In this document: positions 15,729 through 23,398 of the stretch, in pieces | Layout: each line of letters begins with the position of its first letter | Numbering within the stretch: position 1 is the stretch's first letter | Assembly: GCA_964648045.1 (NCBI GenBank) | Contig: CAZYNU010000005.1 | Location: 1 to 48,337, forward strand | Origin: JAGOUB01 sp964648045 | Lineage (GTDB): Bacteria > Patescibacteriota > Gracilibacteria > Peribacterales > Peribacteraceae | Direction of reading: 5' to 3' | Length of the DNA: 48,337 nucleotides | Position numbers and translations under genes: made by a program | Notes under the pieces: generated by a model | What the model was told of the DNA's origin: nothing | Databases searched by the model: none | Seen by the model: only the letters and a program-made list of their open reading frames with translations

Positions 15729-16070
15729 TTACGCCGCCATCAGGCTGTCGTAGTGGATGTGGAAGAGGCCGTAGTCGATCCGGCGCAGGAAGGTGGCGAC
15801 CTCATCGGAGGTCAGCTTCCAGGGCGCGGTCTTGTCGATGCCGGAGAAGATGTGCTCGAGCAGGAACGTGGCGAACTCGGCGTCCTCGACGCCGGTCAGA
15901 TCGAGCGTGATCGCGTCGACGAGGGCGCGGGTGCCCTGGGACTTGTCGCCCCAGTAGAACGTCTTCTGCGAAGGTGGCACGAGCGGGGTGCCGTTGCAGG
16001 TCACGGTGCGGACCTTGCTGCGACCGTTGCGGGTGACCGAGCCGATGTACACCTTCTTCTGGTGCGGCAT
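15729..16070 (-). CDS. Small orphan protein, DUF6166-like
   Basis: The 113-residue protein begins KKVYIGSVTRNGRSKVRTV, a beta-rich start. KTFYWGDKSQGTRALVDA then leads into ITLDLTGVEDAEFATFLLEHIF. This order (strand-rich N terminus, then a W-G...G block, then helices) fits the DUF6166 family by eye. It is the upstream member of a tandem paralogue pair. AGAGGAGAG lies about nine bases before the ATG. DUF6166 proteins have no assigned function. The hairpins downstream suggest that each gene has its own 3' end. Confidence 0.65.
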   Translation of the reverse strand: MPHQKKVYIGSVTRNGRSKVRTVTCNGTPLVPPSQKTFYWGDKSQGTRALVDAITLDLTGVEDAEFATFLLEHIFSGIDKTAPWKLTSDEVATFLRRIDYGLFHIHYDSLMAA

Positions 16071-16191
16071 GCAGAACTCTCCTCTAGCTGTGAGACATTG
16101 AAGGAACGGTTTCGAACCGGGCGCATAGTAAAGATGACTTAACTGCTGTCAACGGAAAAAGATGCGTTTTAGCCTGGTGCCAGGGTGGTTG

Positions 16192-16220
16192 TTGGCAAAG
16201 CATGCCCGGGCTCTTATAGT
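16192..16220 (+). promoter_or_regulatory. Sigma70-like promoter of the 16239 gene
   Basis: TTGGCA (16192-16197), a 17-nt spacer, TATAGT (16215-16220). The start codon is 18 nt after the -10 box, leaving a leader of roughly 11 nt without a Shine-Dalgarno. Confidence 0.7.
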
Positions 16221-16238
16221 GCCACGCCGATACCGCCC

Positions 16239-16757
16239 ATGGGCCACCTCTCCCTCACGACCGACAGCGAATCGTACGTAGAATACGCCCGCCCCGAGAA
16301 CGGCGACGAGGCGCTGCTCATCGTGGGGTACCAAGTACCGCGTCTTACCGCGTATCGCACGCGCGACGGCTGGCAAAAAACCGTGACCGATTGCCAGGCG
16401 CACGAACTGGAAGCGCACGAGGGCTTACTGCGCGAAGTGCGCGAGGAGGTGCTGGAGATCCTCCTCTGCGGCGAGGAGGCGGACGATGATGATCCCTTCC
16501 ACCTGCACGTCGACATCCTCATTCACCAACTGGCCGAAAAGCGAGAGGCTTTCTTCAATGAACGCACCGGTGAAGTCACTATCGACTACGGACTCTTCCA
16601 CGACGAGTGGCGCGTGCGGCAGATCGCCCCCGAGACGACCGATGCCGCCGTCCTCCGGGTGGTGCTGGCGCGCATGATCGAGAACCGCAAGGACTTGGTG
16701 GCCAACCTCTTTACCCGGTACAGGCTACAGGCGGTGGCCCACGACCGCTGCAACTAA
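16239..16757 (+). CDS. Orphan acidic protein
   Basis: The 172-residue soluble protein starts MGHLSLTTDSESYVEYARPE. It has a repeated-Glu helix (EGLLREVREEVLEILLCGEEADDDD) and ends in a helix plus a short basic tail. I recognise no family. No signal peptide or membrane span is present. The start at 16239 lies downstream of a well-formed promoter; the frame extends upstream to 16185, but that would place the -35 and -10 boxes inside the gene. It is divergent from the DUF6166-like pair and convergent with the 16811 gene. Confidence 0.7.
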   Translation: MGHLSLTTDSESYVEYARPENGDEALLIVGYQVPRLTAYRTRDGWQKTVTDCQAHELEAHEGLLREVREEVLEILLCGEEADDDDPFHLHVDILIHQLAEKREAFFNERTGEVTIDYGLFHDEWRVRQIAPETTDAAVLRVVLARMIENRKDLVANLFTRYRLQAVAHDRCN

Positions 16758-16788
16758 AAAAATGCCGACCCCCATGAAGGGGGCCGGC
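16758..16788 (-). terminator. Intrinsic terminator of the 16811 gene
   Basis: On the minus strand GCCGGCCCCC-TTCAT-GGGGGTCGGC is followed by a T-run. It lies about 22 bp after the stop of the minus-strand gene and partly overlaps the 3' end of the convergent 16239 gene. Confidence 0.8.
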
Positions 16789-16810
16789 GAGAGGTCGGAA
16801 GAGGCGAATG

Positions 16811-17362
16811 TCAGGAGAGGACGGCGCAGGCGTGGTCGGCGTTCTGGATGCGGCGGTCGTCGTGGAGCGCCAGGACGATCCCACCATCGCCAATCTGAAT
16901 GCAGAGGGTCTTATTTCCGCACTTGTCGGCGGTGATGAGCCAGTGCCCGGCGTAGAGCAGTTCGAGGTCCGCCAGGTAGCGAATCAGAATGCCCATCATG
17001 AGCGCCGAGGCGGGAGCGAGTCGCTCATCGGACTTCAGTTGAGCCGGCTTACGGAACTTCTCGTTCCCGCACTTGGGCGGGCAGATGGGCATGGTCAGGT
17101 AGCCGCTCGTCAGGGTGGGCTTGGCAAATGGCTTGGCGCGCACGTGCATCGACTCGACGACCGTCAGCCCGATCTCGCTCATGCGGTTGAGGATGCCGAT
17201 CAGGTTCCAGTTTGGCACCCACATCTTGAAGCGGCCGGGCAGGGGCGGTTCGATCTCCGGCTCCGCCGTCTCGGGAATGGGAATGCCGATAAGCTGGCAG
17301 ACGCGGCTGCGGTCGTAGACGATGCTGGACGTGGCGACGGACGGTGTCAAAAAAGCGCTCAA
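16811..17362 (-). CDS. Orphan protein with CPPKC motif
   Basis: The 183-residue protein has no signal peptide. Near residues 94-99 it carries ICPPKCGNEKF, a CxxxC pair that might bind metal or form a disulfide, and near its C terminus CGNKTLCIQIGDGG. I do not recognise a family. The start is a TTG with GAGGTG seven bases upstream; a nearby ATG is out of frame and stops after two codons. A strong inverted repeat lies in its upstream region (17430-17473). The gene has its own terminator. Confidence 0.6.
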   Translation of the reverse strand: MSAFLTPSVATSSIVYDRSRVCQLIGIPIPETAEPEIEPPLPGRFKMWVPNWNLIGILNRMSEIGLTVVESMHVRAKPFAKPTLTSGYLTMPICPPKCGNEKFRKPAQLKSDERLAPASALMMGILIRYLADLELLYAGHWLITADKCGNKTLCIQIGDGGIVLALHDDRRIQNADHACAVLS

Positions 17363-17429
17363 GGGTCACCTCATGTGAGTGTTGCTGATGCCCCGTGCGT
17401 GGGGCGGTGACGGCCTGTCGTTCGCGATC

Positions 17430-17473
17430 GAGACAGGCTCCGTATCCACCGCGATGGGCAGGGAGCCTGTCTC
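17430..17473. promoter_or_regulatory. Long inverted repeat upstream of the 16811 gene
   Basis: GAGACAGGCTCC and GGAGCCTGTCTC form a perfect 12-bp stem around a 20-nt loop. It lies between divergent genes and about 70 bp upstream of the TTG start. It could be an operator or a structured 5' leader of the minus-strand gene. Confidence 0.6.
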
Positions 17474-17542
17474 AGTTTCTCTTCCGGTGTTCTCAAGGAA
17501 CGCCGAAGTATAGAAAGGGCCATCCCGAAGTCCAGCCGATTT

Positions 17543-17551
17543 TGCTATGAT
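17543..17551 (+). promoter_or_regulatory. Extended -10 promoter, leaderless type
   Basis: TGC-TATGAT (17543-17551) ends seven bases before ATG 17559. An in-frame ATG at 17547 lies inside the -10 box and is therefore unlikely to be the start. Confidence 0.7.
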
Positions 17552-17558
17552 CGACCGT

Positions 17559-17957
17559 ATGCGCTTCCCCGTCGATCTCAAGCCTGGATTGCTCCAAAAA
17601 GCCGAAAAGCTGGGCATTAAGCCTGAGGACATCGAAGAGACCTTCACCAAGGGCAGCGGGAGCGGCGGCCAGAAGGTGAACAAGACCAGCAGCGTGGCCG
17701 TCTTGCTGCACCGTCCCAGCGGTACGGTGGCCCGCAGCCAGGCGCACCGCGAGCAGGCCCTTAACCGGCTGGCGGCCTATCGCACGCTCATCATGAAGAT
17801 CGAGGAGCAGAAGCTAGGCAAACAATCGACCATCCAGAAGAAGATCTTCAAGCTCCGCAAACAGAAGCAGCGCCGCAACCGGCGCAGCAAGGAGAAGATG
17901 CTGGAGCAGAAGCACCAGCGCGCGGAGCTCAAGGAGAGCCGCAAGCCGCTCGCATAA
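17559..17957 (+). CDS. RF1-like GGQ-domain peptidyl-tRNA hydrolase (ribosome rescue type)
   Basis: The 132-residue protein consists of a release-factor catalytic domain: TFTKGSGSGGQKVNKTSSVAV contains the GGQ tripeptide that triggers peptidyl-tRNA hydrolysis. LHRPSGTVARSQAHREQALN follows, and the C-terminal tail is highly basic (KQKQRRNRRSKEK). Codon-recognition domains are absent. This fits the ArfB/YaeJ or related mitochondrial C12orf65-like group that frees stalled ribosomes. The basic tail would enter the mRNA channel, as in ArfB. A dedicated prfA lies 4 kb downstream, so this is not the sole release factor. It is followed by a hairpin. Confidence 0.88.
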   Translation: MRFPVDLKPGLLQKAEKLGIKPEDIEETFTKGSGSGGQKVNKTSSVAVLLHRPSGTVARSQAHREQALNRLAAYRTLIMKIEEQKLGKQSTIQKKIFKLRKQKQRRNRRSKEKMLEQKHQRAELKESRKPLA

Positions 17958-17960
17958 AGA

Positions 17961-17988
17961 GGACCGCCAGCCGAGTGGCTGACGGTCC
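17961..17988 (+). terminator. Stem-loop after the GGQ-domain gene
   Basis: GGACCGCCAGCC-GAGT-GGCTGACGGTCC forms an almost perfect stem four bases after the stop; the T-run is weak (GGTCTTCC). The following 190 bp to tmk hold no gene I can support. Confidence 0.6.
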
Positions 17989-18180
17989 GGTCTTCCGGGA
18001 TTCTTGCGGTCGTCGTGACCCAGACTGGGTCGACCGAATGGCCGTAGAGATGCCGACGCAAGAACGCGAAGTCCATCCAGCAACAGATGGCCCCGGAACG
18101 ACCGGTGTTGTTATACACCGATTATTTCGAATGGCAAGAAAGAAACCTGCGGGTTCAATCGGAGGCGGCCGCGCGCCGGG

Positions 18181-18186
18181 TACGAT
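18181..18186 (+). promoter_or_regulatory. Putative -10 box, leaderless tmk
   Basis: TACGAT ends six bases before the tmk ATG. No clear -35 box or Shine-Dalgarno is seen, so confidence is modest and rests on the identical geometry at other genes. Confidence 0.45.
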
Positions 18187-18192
18187 CGTCAC

Positions 18193-18777
18193 ATGAGCGG
18201 CAAGTTCATCGTTCTCGAAGGGCCAGACGGCTGCGGCAAAACCACCCAGTGCGAGCGGCTGCTGGCCGCGCTTTTGGCGGAGGGGAAAGACGCCATGCTC
18301 ACGCACGAGAACACAAGCGGTCCGGCCGGGCAGCTCATCACACAGCTGCTCACCGAGCATCGCGTCATGGGTCCGGCGGCGATGCAGCTGCTCTACACCG
18401 CCGATCGCGCCGACCACGTGGAGACCGTCATCAAGCCGGCGTTGGCCGCGGGCAAGACCGTGATCAGCAGCCGCTACCGCCACTCGAGCATCGTCTACGC
18501 CCGTGCGCTCGGCATCGACCACCGCTGGATCCAGCGCGCCAACGAGCCCTTCCCCATGCCCAATATCACCATCGTGCTGCTGCCGCCGCTGGAGATCTGC
18601 CTGGAGCTCATCCGCAAACGGAAGAGCGCCGACGCCTACGAGAAGGCCGCCGACTTGCAGGAGCGCGTGCACGCCGCCTACCGCGAGCTGGCCGCCGAAG
18701 ATCCGACGATGGTCATTCTTGATTCGTGGGGCTCCATCGACGAGATCGCCGTGCGGATCCGCACGTTGGTGGGGTAG
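18193..18777 (+). CDS. tmk: Thymidylate kinase
   Basis: The 194-residue enzyme phosphorylates dTMP to dTDP using ATP. It starts KFIVLEGPDGCGKTTQCERL, with the P-loop GxxGxGKT. TADRADHVETVIKPAL and VISSRYRHSSIVYA correspond to the family's DRxxH and DRY/S blocks; here the usual Asp of DRY is Ser (SSRYRHS), as in some divergent members. A lid segment (RKRKSADAYEK) follows. Length is slightly short of the usual 205-215. folD begins 11 bp after the stop. The ATG at 18193 is chosen for the -10 geometry and the conserved N terminus. Confidence 0.92.
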   Translation: MSGKFIVLEGPDGCGKTTQCERLLAALLAEGKDAMLTHENTSGPAGQLITQLLTEHRVMGPAAMQLLYTADRADHVETVIKPALAAGKTVISSRYRHSSIVYARALGIDHRWIQRANEPFPMPNITIVLLPPLEICLELIRKRKSADAYEKAADLQERVHAAYRELAAEDPTMVILDSWGSIDEIAVRIRTLVG

Positions 18778-18787
18778 AGTGGTCGCG

Positions 18788-19630
18788 ATGGCAGCCCGCA
18801 TACTGGAAGGCAAGACGCCGGCCGAGAAGATCCTCAAATCGCTTAAGCGGCGGATTCTCCACACGCAGCCTCGCCTGGTAATTGCGCAGATTGGCGATCA
18901 TCCCGCCAGCGCAGCCTACGTGCAACGCAAGCTCGCCGCCTGCGAGCGCATCGGCATGGGCGCGGAGCACGTCCGCTTTCCCGCGTCTGTCTCGGCTGCA
19001 CAAGCTGAGGAATGTCTACGCGAGCTGTGTGACCGCCCAGACGTGACGGGCGTCATTCTGCAATTACCGCTCCCAAAAGCGCTCCAAAAGCACCAGCGAC
19101 GCCTCCTTGAAGCGATCGCTCCCGCCAAAGACGTCGACGGCCTGACGGCCGTGAACCTTGGCAAATTGCTCGCGGGCGATCACACGGGCCTCCGCCCCGC
19201 CACGCCGAGCGGCATCATCGACCTGCTCGACCACTACAAGGTGGCAATCGCGGGTAAGCGCGCCGTCATCGTCGGCCGCAGCCTACTTGTGGGCCAGACG
19301 CTCGCCGCCCTCCTCACGCAACGCGACGCCACCGTCACGATCTGCCACAGCCGCACCAAGAACCTGGCCGCCCTCACGAAAGAGGCCGATATTCTGGTGT
19401 GTGCCACGGGCTCGGCCCACTTGATCAAAGGCGCAATGGTGAAGCGCGGTGCCGTCTGCGTCGATGTGGGCATCACCCGTACCGCCACGGGCATCCGCGG
19501 CGACATGCACCCCTCGGTCGACAAACAAGCAGGCATGCTCACGCCCGTGCCCGGCGGCGTCGGTCCCATGACCGTCGCCTGCCTACTGCGCAACTGCGTC
19601 ACGGCGGCCGAGCGCCAACTCAGCGCGTAA
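18788..19630 (+). CDS. folD: Bifunctional methylenetetrahydrofolate dehydrogenase/cyclohydrolase
   Basis: The 280-residue enzyme interconverts methylene-, methenyl- and formyl-tetrahydrofolate with NADP. Family blocks appear in order: SAAYVQRKLAACERIGM with the catalytic Lys, GVILQLPLPKAL, PAKDVDGLTAVNLGKL, PATPSGIIDLL, the Rossmann VIVGRSLLVGQTLAALL, and the C-terminal TPVPGGVGPMTVACLLRN. The length is normal. Its nearness to tmk fits thymidylate and one-carbon metabolism. TAGAGT overlaps the tmk stop and ends seven bases before the ATG, so the gene may have its own start site. It overlaps the convergent DHH-like gene by 11 bp. Confidence 0.96.
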   Translation: MAARILEGKTPAEKILKSLKRRILHTQPRLVIAQIGDHPASAAYVQRKLAACERIGMGAEHVRFPASVSAAQAEECLRELCDRPDVTGVILQLPLPKALQKHQRRLLEAIAPAKDVDGLTAVNLGKLLAGDHTGLRPATPSGIIDLLDHYKVAIAGKRAVIVGRSLLVGQTLAALLTQRDATVTICHSRTKNLAALTKEADILVCATGSAHLIKGAMVKRGAVCVDVGITRTATGIRGDMHPSVDKQAGMLTPVPGGVGPMTVACLLRNCVTAAERQLSA

Positions 19631-20954
19631 GCTCATCGCCGCGCAGACAGCGCTCCACGCAGGCAACCATCCGGTCTGGATCGAGCAGCGATCCCGCCCG
19701 GCAGCCACCGCAACGCTGCGATCCGCCGTAGCGCGCTTCACTGTCCATCTCCTGCAGTCGACGCAAGAAGGTCGGCAGATCGATGTCTAGCGGCGGCGTG
19801 CCGTTCTGCAGAAATCGAGGAGCAACCAGGTTGAAGGAATAAATGAAGCGGTCGCCAGCGGGCCGCACCTTCACCAGCAATTGTTTGCCGCGATGCAACA
19901 CGCCCACGCCAGACCACTCGCCGTTCAGCGGGTCGGACTCGTCGATCAGGCACCAATCGTCCGCCTCGTGCAGAAAATGAACGGAGGTGGAAACCTGGCG
20001 GGCCCGGCGCTCACCGGCCACGAAGGTGCCGAGCCGCCCGGCTACGTCGTTGATCACATTCGTGATGACGTTGGCGGCCTGCAGCCGCTGGTCGTCGTTG
20101 GGTTGGGACGGCAAATTGAATGCACTGGCACGTCTGGCCTCGGTGTAGGGCTGATTGATGTGCGAATTCCAACGCAAGTGTGCGCTCTCGGGATTGAGCG
20201 GGACCATGGCCGCATAGCGGTCGAGAAGGTCTTGAATGGCCAGATACTCGGCCACTTCGTGCAGCTCGGCGTCCGGCAGGGCCAAGATGCGCGGCAACTC
20301 GCGGGCCAAGCCGACCACGGCCGATACATCCTGGTCGGGATCGTTGCAGTACAGGCGAAGATCCAGCGTCCGATCGTCACCCAACGCAATCTTGCGACTG
20401 TAGGTATCGAGGAGGTAACGCAAAAACTGCACCATCGACGACGGAGTCTCGGCCGTGGCGCCGCGATGATGGTCTAGGTTCACCACCTGTCGACTGGTGC
20501 CGTTTTCGCCATAGCGAGCCTGCCATGACGGCTCATCGACAATACCGTCTACGCCCACCACAACGAGCTGCGCGCCGTTGGCGGGCTTTGTCTCGGCGGC
20601 AGCCACTTTCATAAAGCGTTCGCGTGCCCAAATCTCCGCGGGTCGCACGCGCACCGACGACCGCAGACGCGTCGCCATGAACTCGGCCAAACGCTGACGC
20701 TCACAGCGTGGCATTCCCAGGAGGAGCGGAGCAGCCTCGGACCAGTGCCACAACCGGCCGCTCTCGGCGGATGAAGACGTGGGAGGAACCATCGCCAAGG
20801 CCGCCGCGGTGCGGGCGCGGGCATGGTCAAAAATCGTCAGATCGAAAAATGAATCGGGCACGCCATCCCCGCTTTCGACGCAGGCATCGAGGCGTTTCCC
20901 CCCAGGGTCATCGTCGGCACTCTCCGCGACCTCTCCATTGCTGGCAGTATCCAT
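19620..20954 (-). CDS. DHH-phosphoesterase-like protein
   Basis: The 444-residue soluble protein has VVNLDHHRG near residue 160, then LYCNDPDQDVSAVVGLA near residue 200. The DHH triad and the following D-x-D resemble the metal-binding motifs of DHH phosphoesterases, which cleave short nucleotides or pyrophosphate. The upstream acidic motif that normally precedes DHH might be VVVGVDGIVDEPSW, so the order is unusual. A C-terminal QRCGGCRAGSLLDPDRMVACVERC has four cysteines and may bind zinc. The start is uncertain: ATG 20954, or GTG 20981 nine codons earlier. It is a distant or novel branch, and the enzymatic role is inferred only from the motif. Confidence 0.55.
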   Translation of the reverse strand: MDTASNGEVAESADDDPGGKRLDACVESGDGVPDSFFDLTIFDHARARTAAALAMVPPTSSSAESGRLWHWSEAAPLLLGMPRCERQRLAEFMATRLRSSVRVRPAEIWARERFMKVAAAETKPANGAQLVVVGVDGIVDEPSWQARYGENGTSRQVVNLDHHRGATAETPSSMVQFLRYLLDTYSRKIALGDDRTLDLRLYCNDPDQDVSAVVGLARELPRILALPDAELHEVAEYLAIQDLLDRYAAMVPLNPESAHLRWNSHINQPYTEARRASAFNLPSQPNDDQRLQAANVITNVINDVAGRLGTFVAGERRARQVSTSVHFLHEADDWCLIDESDPLNGEWSGVGVLHRGKQLLVKVRPAGDRFIYSFNLVAPRFLQNGTPPLDIDLPTFLRRLQEMDSEARYGGSQRCGGCRAGSLLDPDRMVACVERCLRGDELTR

Positions 20955-21070
20955 AGGAACCGGCCCATTGTGGCCGCGCACCGCTCGCCGTCAATAGACT
21001 GAGACAGAAAATAAAGAATCGTCAATAAGACTGTATTAATGGCTCTATTTGTCATTTAAAGACAAAATTC

Positions 21071-22141
21071 TCAGTGCAATTCCTCCGCTTTCTGGGTTAA
21101 ATCAGCCTGCTCCAAGGCCGCCACAATCGGCCCGATCGCACCCTCCAAAATCGCGGGCAGATTGTGGAAGCTCTGCTCGAGGCGATGGTCGGTCACGCGG
21201 TCCTGCGGCACGTTGTAGGTGCGGATCTTCTCGCTGCGATCGCCGGTGCCAATCTGGCTCTGACGCAGCTCCGCCCGCGAGGCGCGTTCGGCCTCGCGCT
21301 TTTGCGCATAGAGACGACTTTGCAACAGGCGCATCGCCACCTCGCGGTTTTGCAGCTGGCTCCGCTCGGTCTGGCAGGCCACCACGATACCGCTCGGCAG
21401 GTGGGTGAGGCGCACGGCCGACTCCGTCTTGTTCACGTGCTGGCCGCCTGCGCCACCGGCACGGAAGGTATCCACCCGCAAATCCTCGGAGCGAACAACG
21501 ATCGCAGCGCTGTCTTCCACCTCGGGCAAAATGGCAACGGTGACGGTAGACGAATGAATGCGGCCTTTATTCTCGGTGGCGGGAATGCGCTGGATCCGAT
21601 GCACACCAGACTCAAATTTCAGGCGGCCGTAGGCACCCGTACCCGCAATGCGCAGTACGCCTTCTTTGGCGCCGCCACTCTCGGAGGGCGACAGGTCGGC
21701 CAGCGATGCCTTCCACCCCTGCGACTCGGCATAGCGGATGTACATGCGAATCAATTCGGAGGCGAAGAGCGAGGCTTCATCGCCGCCGGCGCCGGCACGC
21801 ACTTCTACAATCACGTCCCGGCCGTCGTCGGGATCGCGCGGAATGAGGGCCGACCGAATGCGCTCTTCCAAAGCGGGCAGCGCGGCGCGGGCAGCCTCGG
21901 CCTCGGCGGCGGCGATGGCCTGCAGCTCGGGATCATCGAGGCCAGCCTCCGCCGAAAGAGAACGCTCGAGGCGCTCCCATTCGGAGAGTAGTGATTCGTG
22001 TGGTTCCAAGGCGGCAATGCGCTGCCCAAGGCGCTTTAACTCGGCTGGGTCGCCATGAATGGCGGGGTCCGCCCAACGTGCGCGGAGCGAGTGTAGCTCC
22101 GCGACGTGGTCACGCAGACGGGCGACGAGCGCGCTATCCAT
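21071..22141 (-). CDS. prfA: Peptide chain release factor 1
   Basis: The 356-residue protein ends translation at UAA and UAG. It has the coiled N-terminal domain, the GRDVIVEVRAGAGGDEASLFASEL block, and the GGQ loop (FRAGGAGGQHVNKTESAVRLTHLPSG) that enters the peptidyl-transferase centre. It ends with the QIGTGDRSEKIRTYNVPQDRVTDHR segment common to RF1/RF2. PxT-type recognition of UAG is expected but I did not pinpoint it. Its ATG is five bases from the stop of the DUF5671 gene, so they are co-transcribed. Confidence 0.95.
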   Translation of the reverse strand: MDSALVARLRDHVAELHSLRARWADPAIHGDPAELKRLGQRIAALEPHESLLSEWERLERSLSAEAGLDDPELQAIAAAEAEAARAALPALEERIRSALIPRDPDDGRDVIVEVRAGAGGDEASLFASELIRMYIRYAESQGWKASLADLSPSESGGAKEGVLRIAGTGAYGRLKFESGVHRIQRIPATENKGRIHSSTVTVAILPEVEDSAAIVVRSEDLRVDTFRAGGAGGQHVNKTESAVRLTHLPSGIVVACQTERSQLQNREVAMRLLQSRLYAQKREAERASRAELRQSQIGTGDRSEKIRTYNVPQDRVTDHRLEQSFHNLPAILEGAIGPIVAALEQADLTQKAEELH

Positions 22142-22145
22142 CGGA

Positions 22146-23252
22146 TTAGATGGCGGTCGGCTTGAGCGGAGTGGGGTAATTTAACCCCAAGAGATCAATG
22201 GTGTAGCAGTGGCGGCCGGCAGGATGATTCCACGAGATGTCGTACTCGCGACTGCGGGCCTCGGCGAAGTTGGCGCACAGCTCGACCGTGTCGGCATCTT
22301 TCACGGTGTAGCCATAGGGCTGCTCGGTCTCGGGATCGACAATGCGCGGACGCTGGTAGAGCGCAGCATCAACAACTTCTTGCAGCGTTTTTGGCACCGG
22401 CTTCAGGAGCGTCGGCGCCGTGGTGGCGTCGCGCTGCGGGCCGCGCACCTGGTTGGAAAGTTCATTCACGATCATCTGCAAGTCCGACACGCGCTGCTCG
22501 TCGAGACGACGTTCACGCTGCGTAAGCGGGTTGCCGGCCAAGACGAGGGCCCACACCAATCCCAAGAGGACAACGGCGATAGCCTTCCACTGGAGAATCG
22601 TCCCCAGGCGGAAACCGGCCACGCGACGGTCCGTTCCACCCGGACGAAGAGCGGCGAGATAGTAGTAGAAGGTCATACCCGCAAGAACGAGAACGACGAA
22701 GACCTTCAAGATGAAGCGAATCGTGATCTCACCTTCCAATAGGTACCAAACGAGCGTCACGCCGTCGCCAATCAAAATGAGAGCGGTGAGAAACAAGGTG
22801 AGATAGGTCAACCAACGGCGCAGCGCGCTGCCATTCTTTTCGGGGTGGGCACGCAGGTCGGAAGCGATGATACGCGACACCCAAATGAAGACCGGGAAGG
22901 TCACGATGACCATGGCCATCTGCCAACGCAGTCCGGACCAATCCGTCTCGGCCAGGTAACGGCCGTCGAAGGCCACATCGGGGAAGAGCCAATCGAGACA
23001 GCTGAAGTAGAGGAAAATAAGGCTGCCAAGACCGATGTACAGACAAGCGAAACTCAACAGATGCAAAAAGGCTTCGCGGGCGCCGCCCACGTCGGGAGCC
23101 GTCGGCACGGGAATATCGAGCGTTTGCGAGACGAGTGCTTGTTCCACGTCGCGCTCCTTCCAGCCGGAAGCAACGAGCAGCGACTTGATGCTCTGAAAAT
23201 CCATGCCCTTCTGGCGGGCGGCAGCGATGAAGTGGGAGAGTTTGGGGTCCAT
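22146..23252 (-). CDS. DUF5671 polytopic membrane protein
   Basis: The 368-residue protein opens with a soluble UBA/CUE-like helical segment (KLSHFIAAARQKGMDFQSIK, then GWKERDVEQALV). About six membrane helices follow (AFLHLLSFACLYIGLGSLIFL onward), matching the DUF5671 layout often seen in CPR genomes. A C-terminal extracytoplasmic region of about 130 residues has two cysteines (ELCANF, RHCYTIDLLGLNYP) and resembles the end of pilin-like or DUF4190-type surface domains. The chosen ATG (23252) lies seven bases after TACCAT, a leaderless-type spacing; an upstream ATG overlaps that box. It is operonic with prfA. Function unknown. Confidence 0.75.
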   Translation of the reverse strand: MDPKLSHFIAAARQKGMDFQSIKSLLVASGWKERDVEQALVSQTLDIPVPTAPDVGGAREAFLHLLSFACLYIGLGSLIFLYFSCLDWLFPDVAFDGRYLAETDWSGLRWQMAMVIVTFPVFIWVSRIIASDLRAHPEKNGSALRRWLTYLTLFLTALILIGDGVTLVWYLLEGEITIRFILKVFVVLVLAGMTFYYYLAALRPGGTDRRVAGFRLGTILQWKAIAVVLLGLVWALVLAGNPLTQRERRLDEQRVSDLQMIVNELSNQVRGPQRDATTAPTLLKPVPKTLQEVVDAALYQRPRIVDPETEQPYGYTVKDADTVELCANFAEARSREYDISWNHPAGRHCYTIDLLGLNYPTPLKPTAI

Positions 23253-23352
23253 AGGAGGCATGGTAGCACTTCTGACGTTGCAAGAGGTGCATTCTTACGG
23301 TCTTCGTCTTCCACTTCTGTCAGGCACGAAAAAAGTGGAGAGCGTTCACACT

Positions 23353-23390
23353 CACACATGCATGTGTGACCATCGGTCACATGGTACAAT
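23353..23390 (+). promoter_or_regulatory. mnmA promoter with two overlapping perfect palindromes
   Basis: CACACATGCATGTGTG (23353-23368) is a perfect 16-bp palindrome. It overlaps GTGACC-ATC-GGTCAC (23366-23380), a perfect 6+3+6 inverted repeat. TACAAT (23385-23390) follows and ends eight bases before the mnmA GTG. The palindromes cover the -35 position, a natural place for a repressor. Confidence 0.7.
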
Positions 23391-23398
23391 CACGCACT

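Noticed and set aside
17975..18196. 73-codon plus-strand frame between the GGQ gene and tmk
   Set aside because: It begins in the terminator stem, has no start signal and overlaps the tmk start region.
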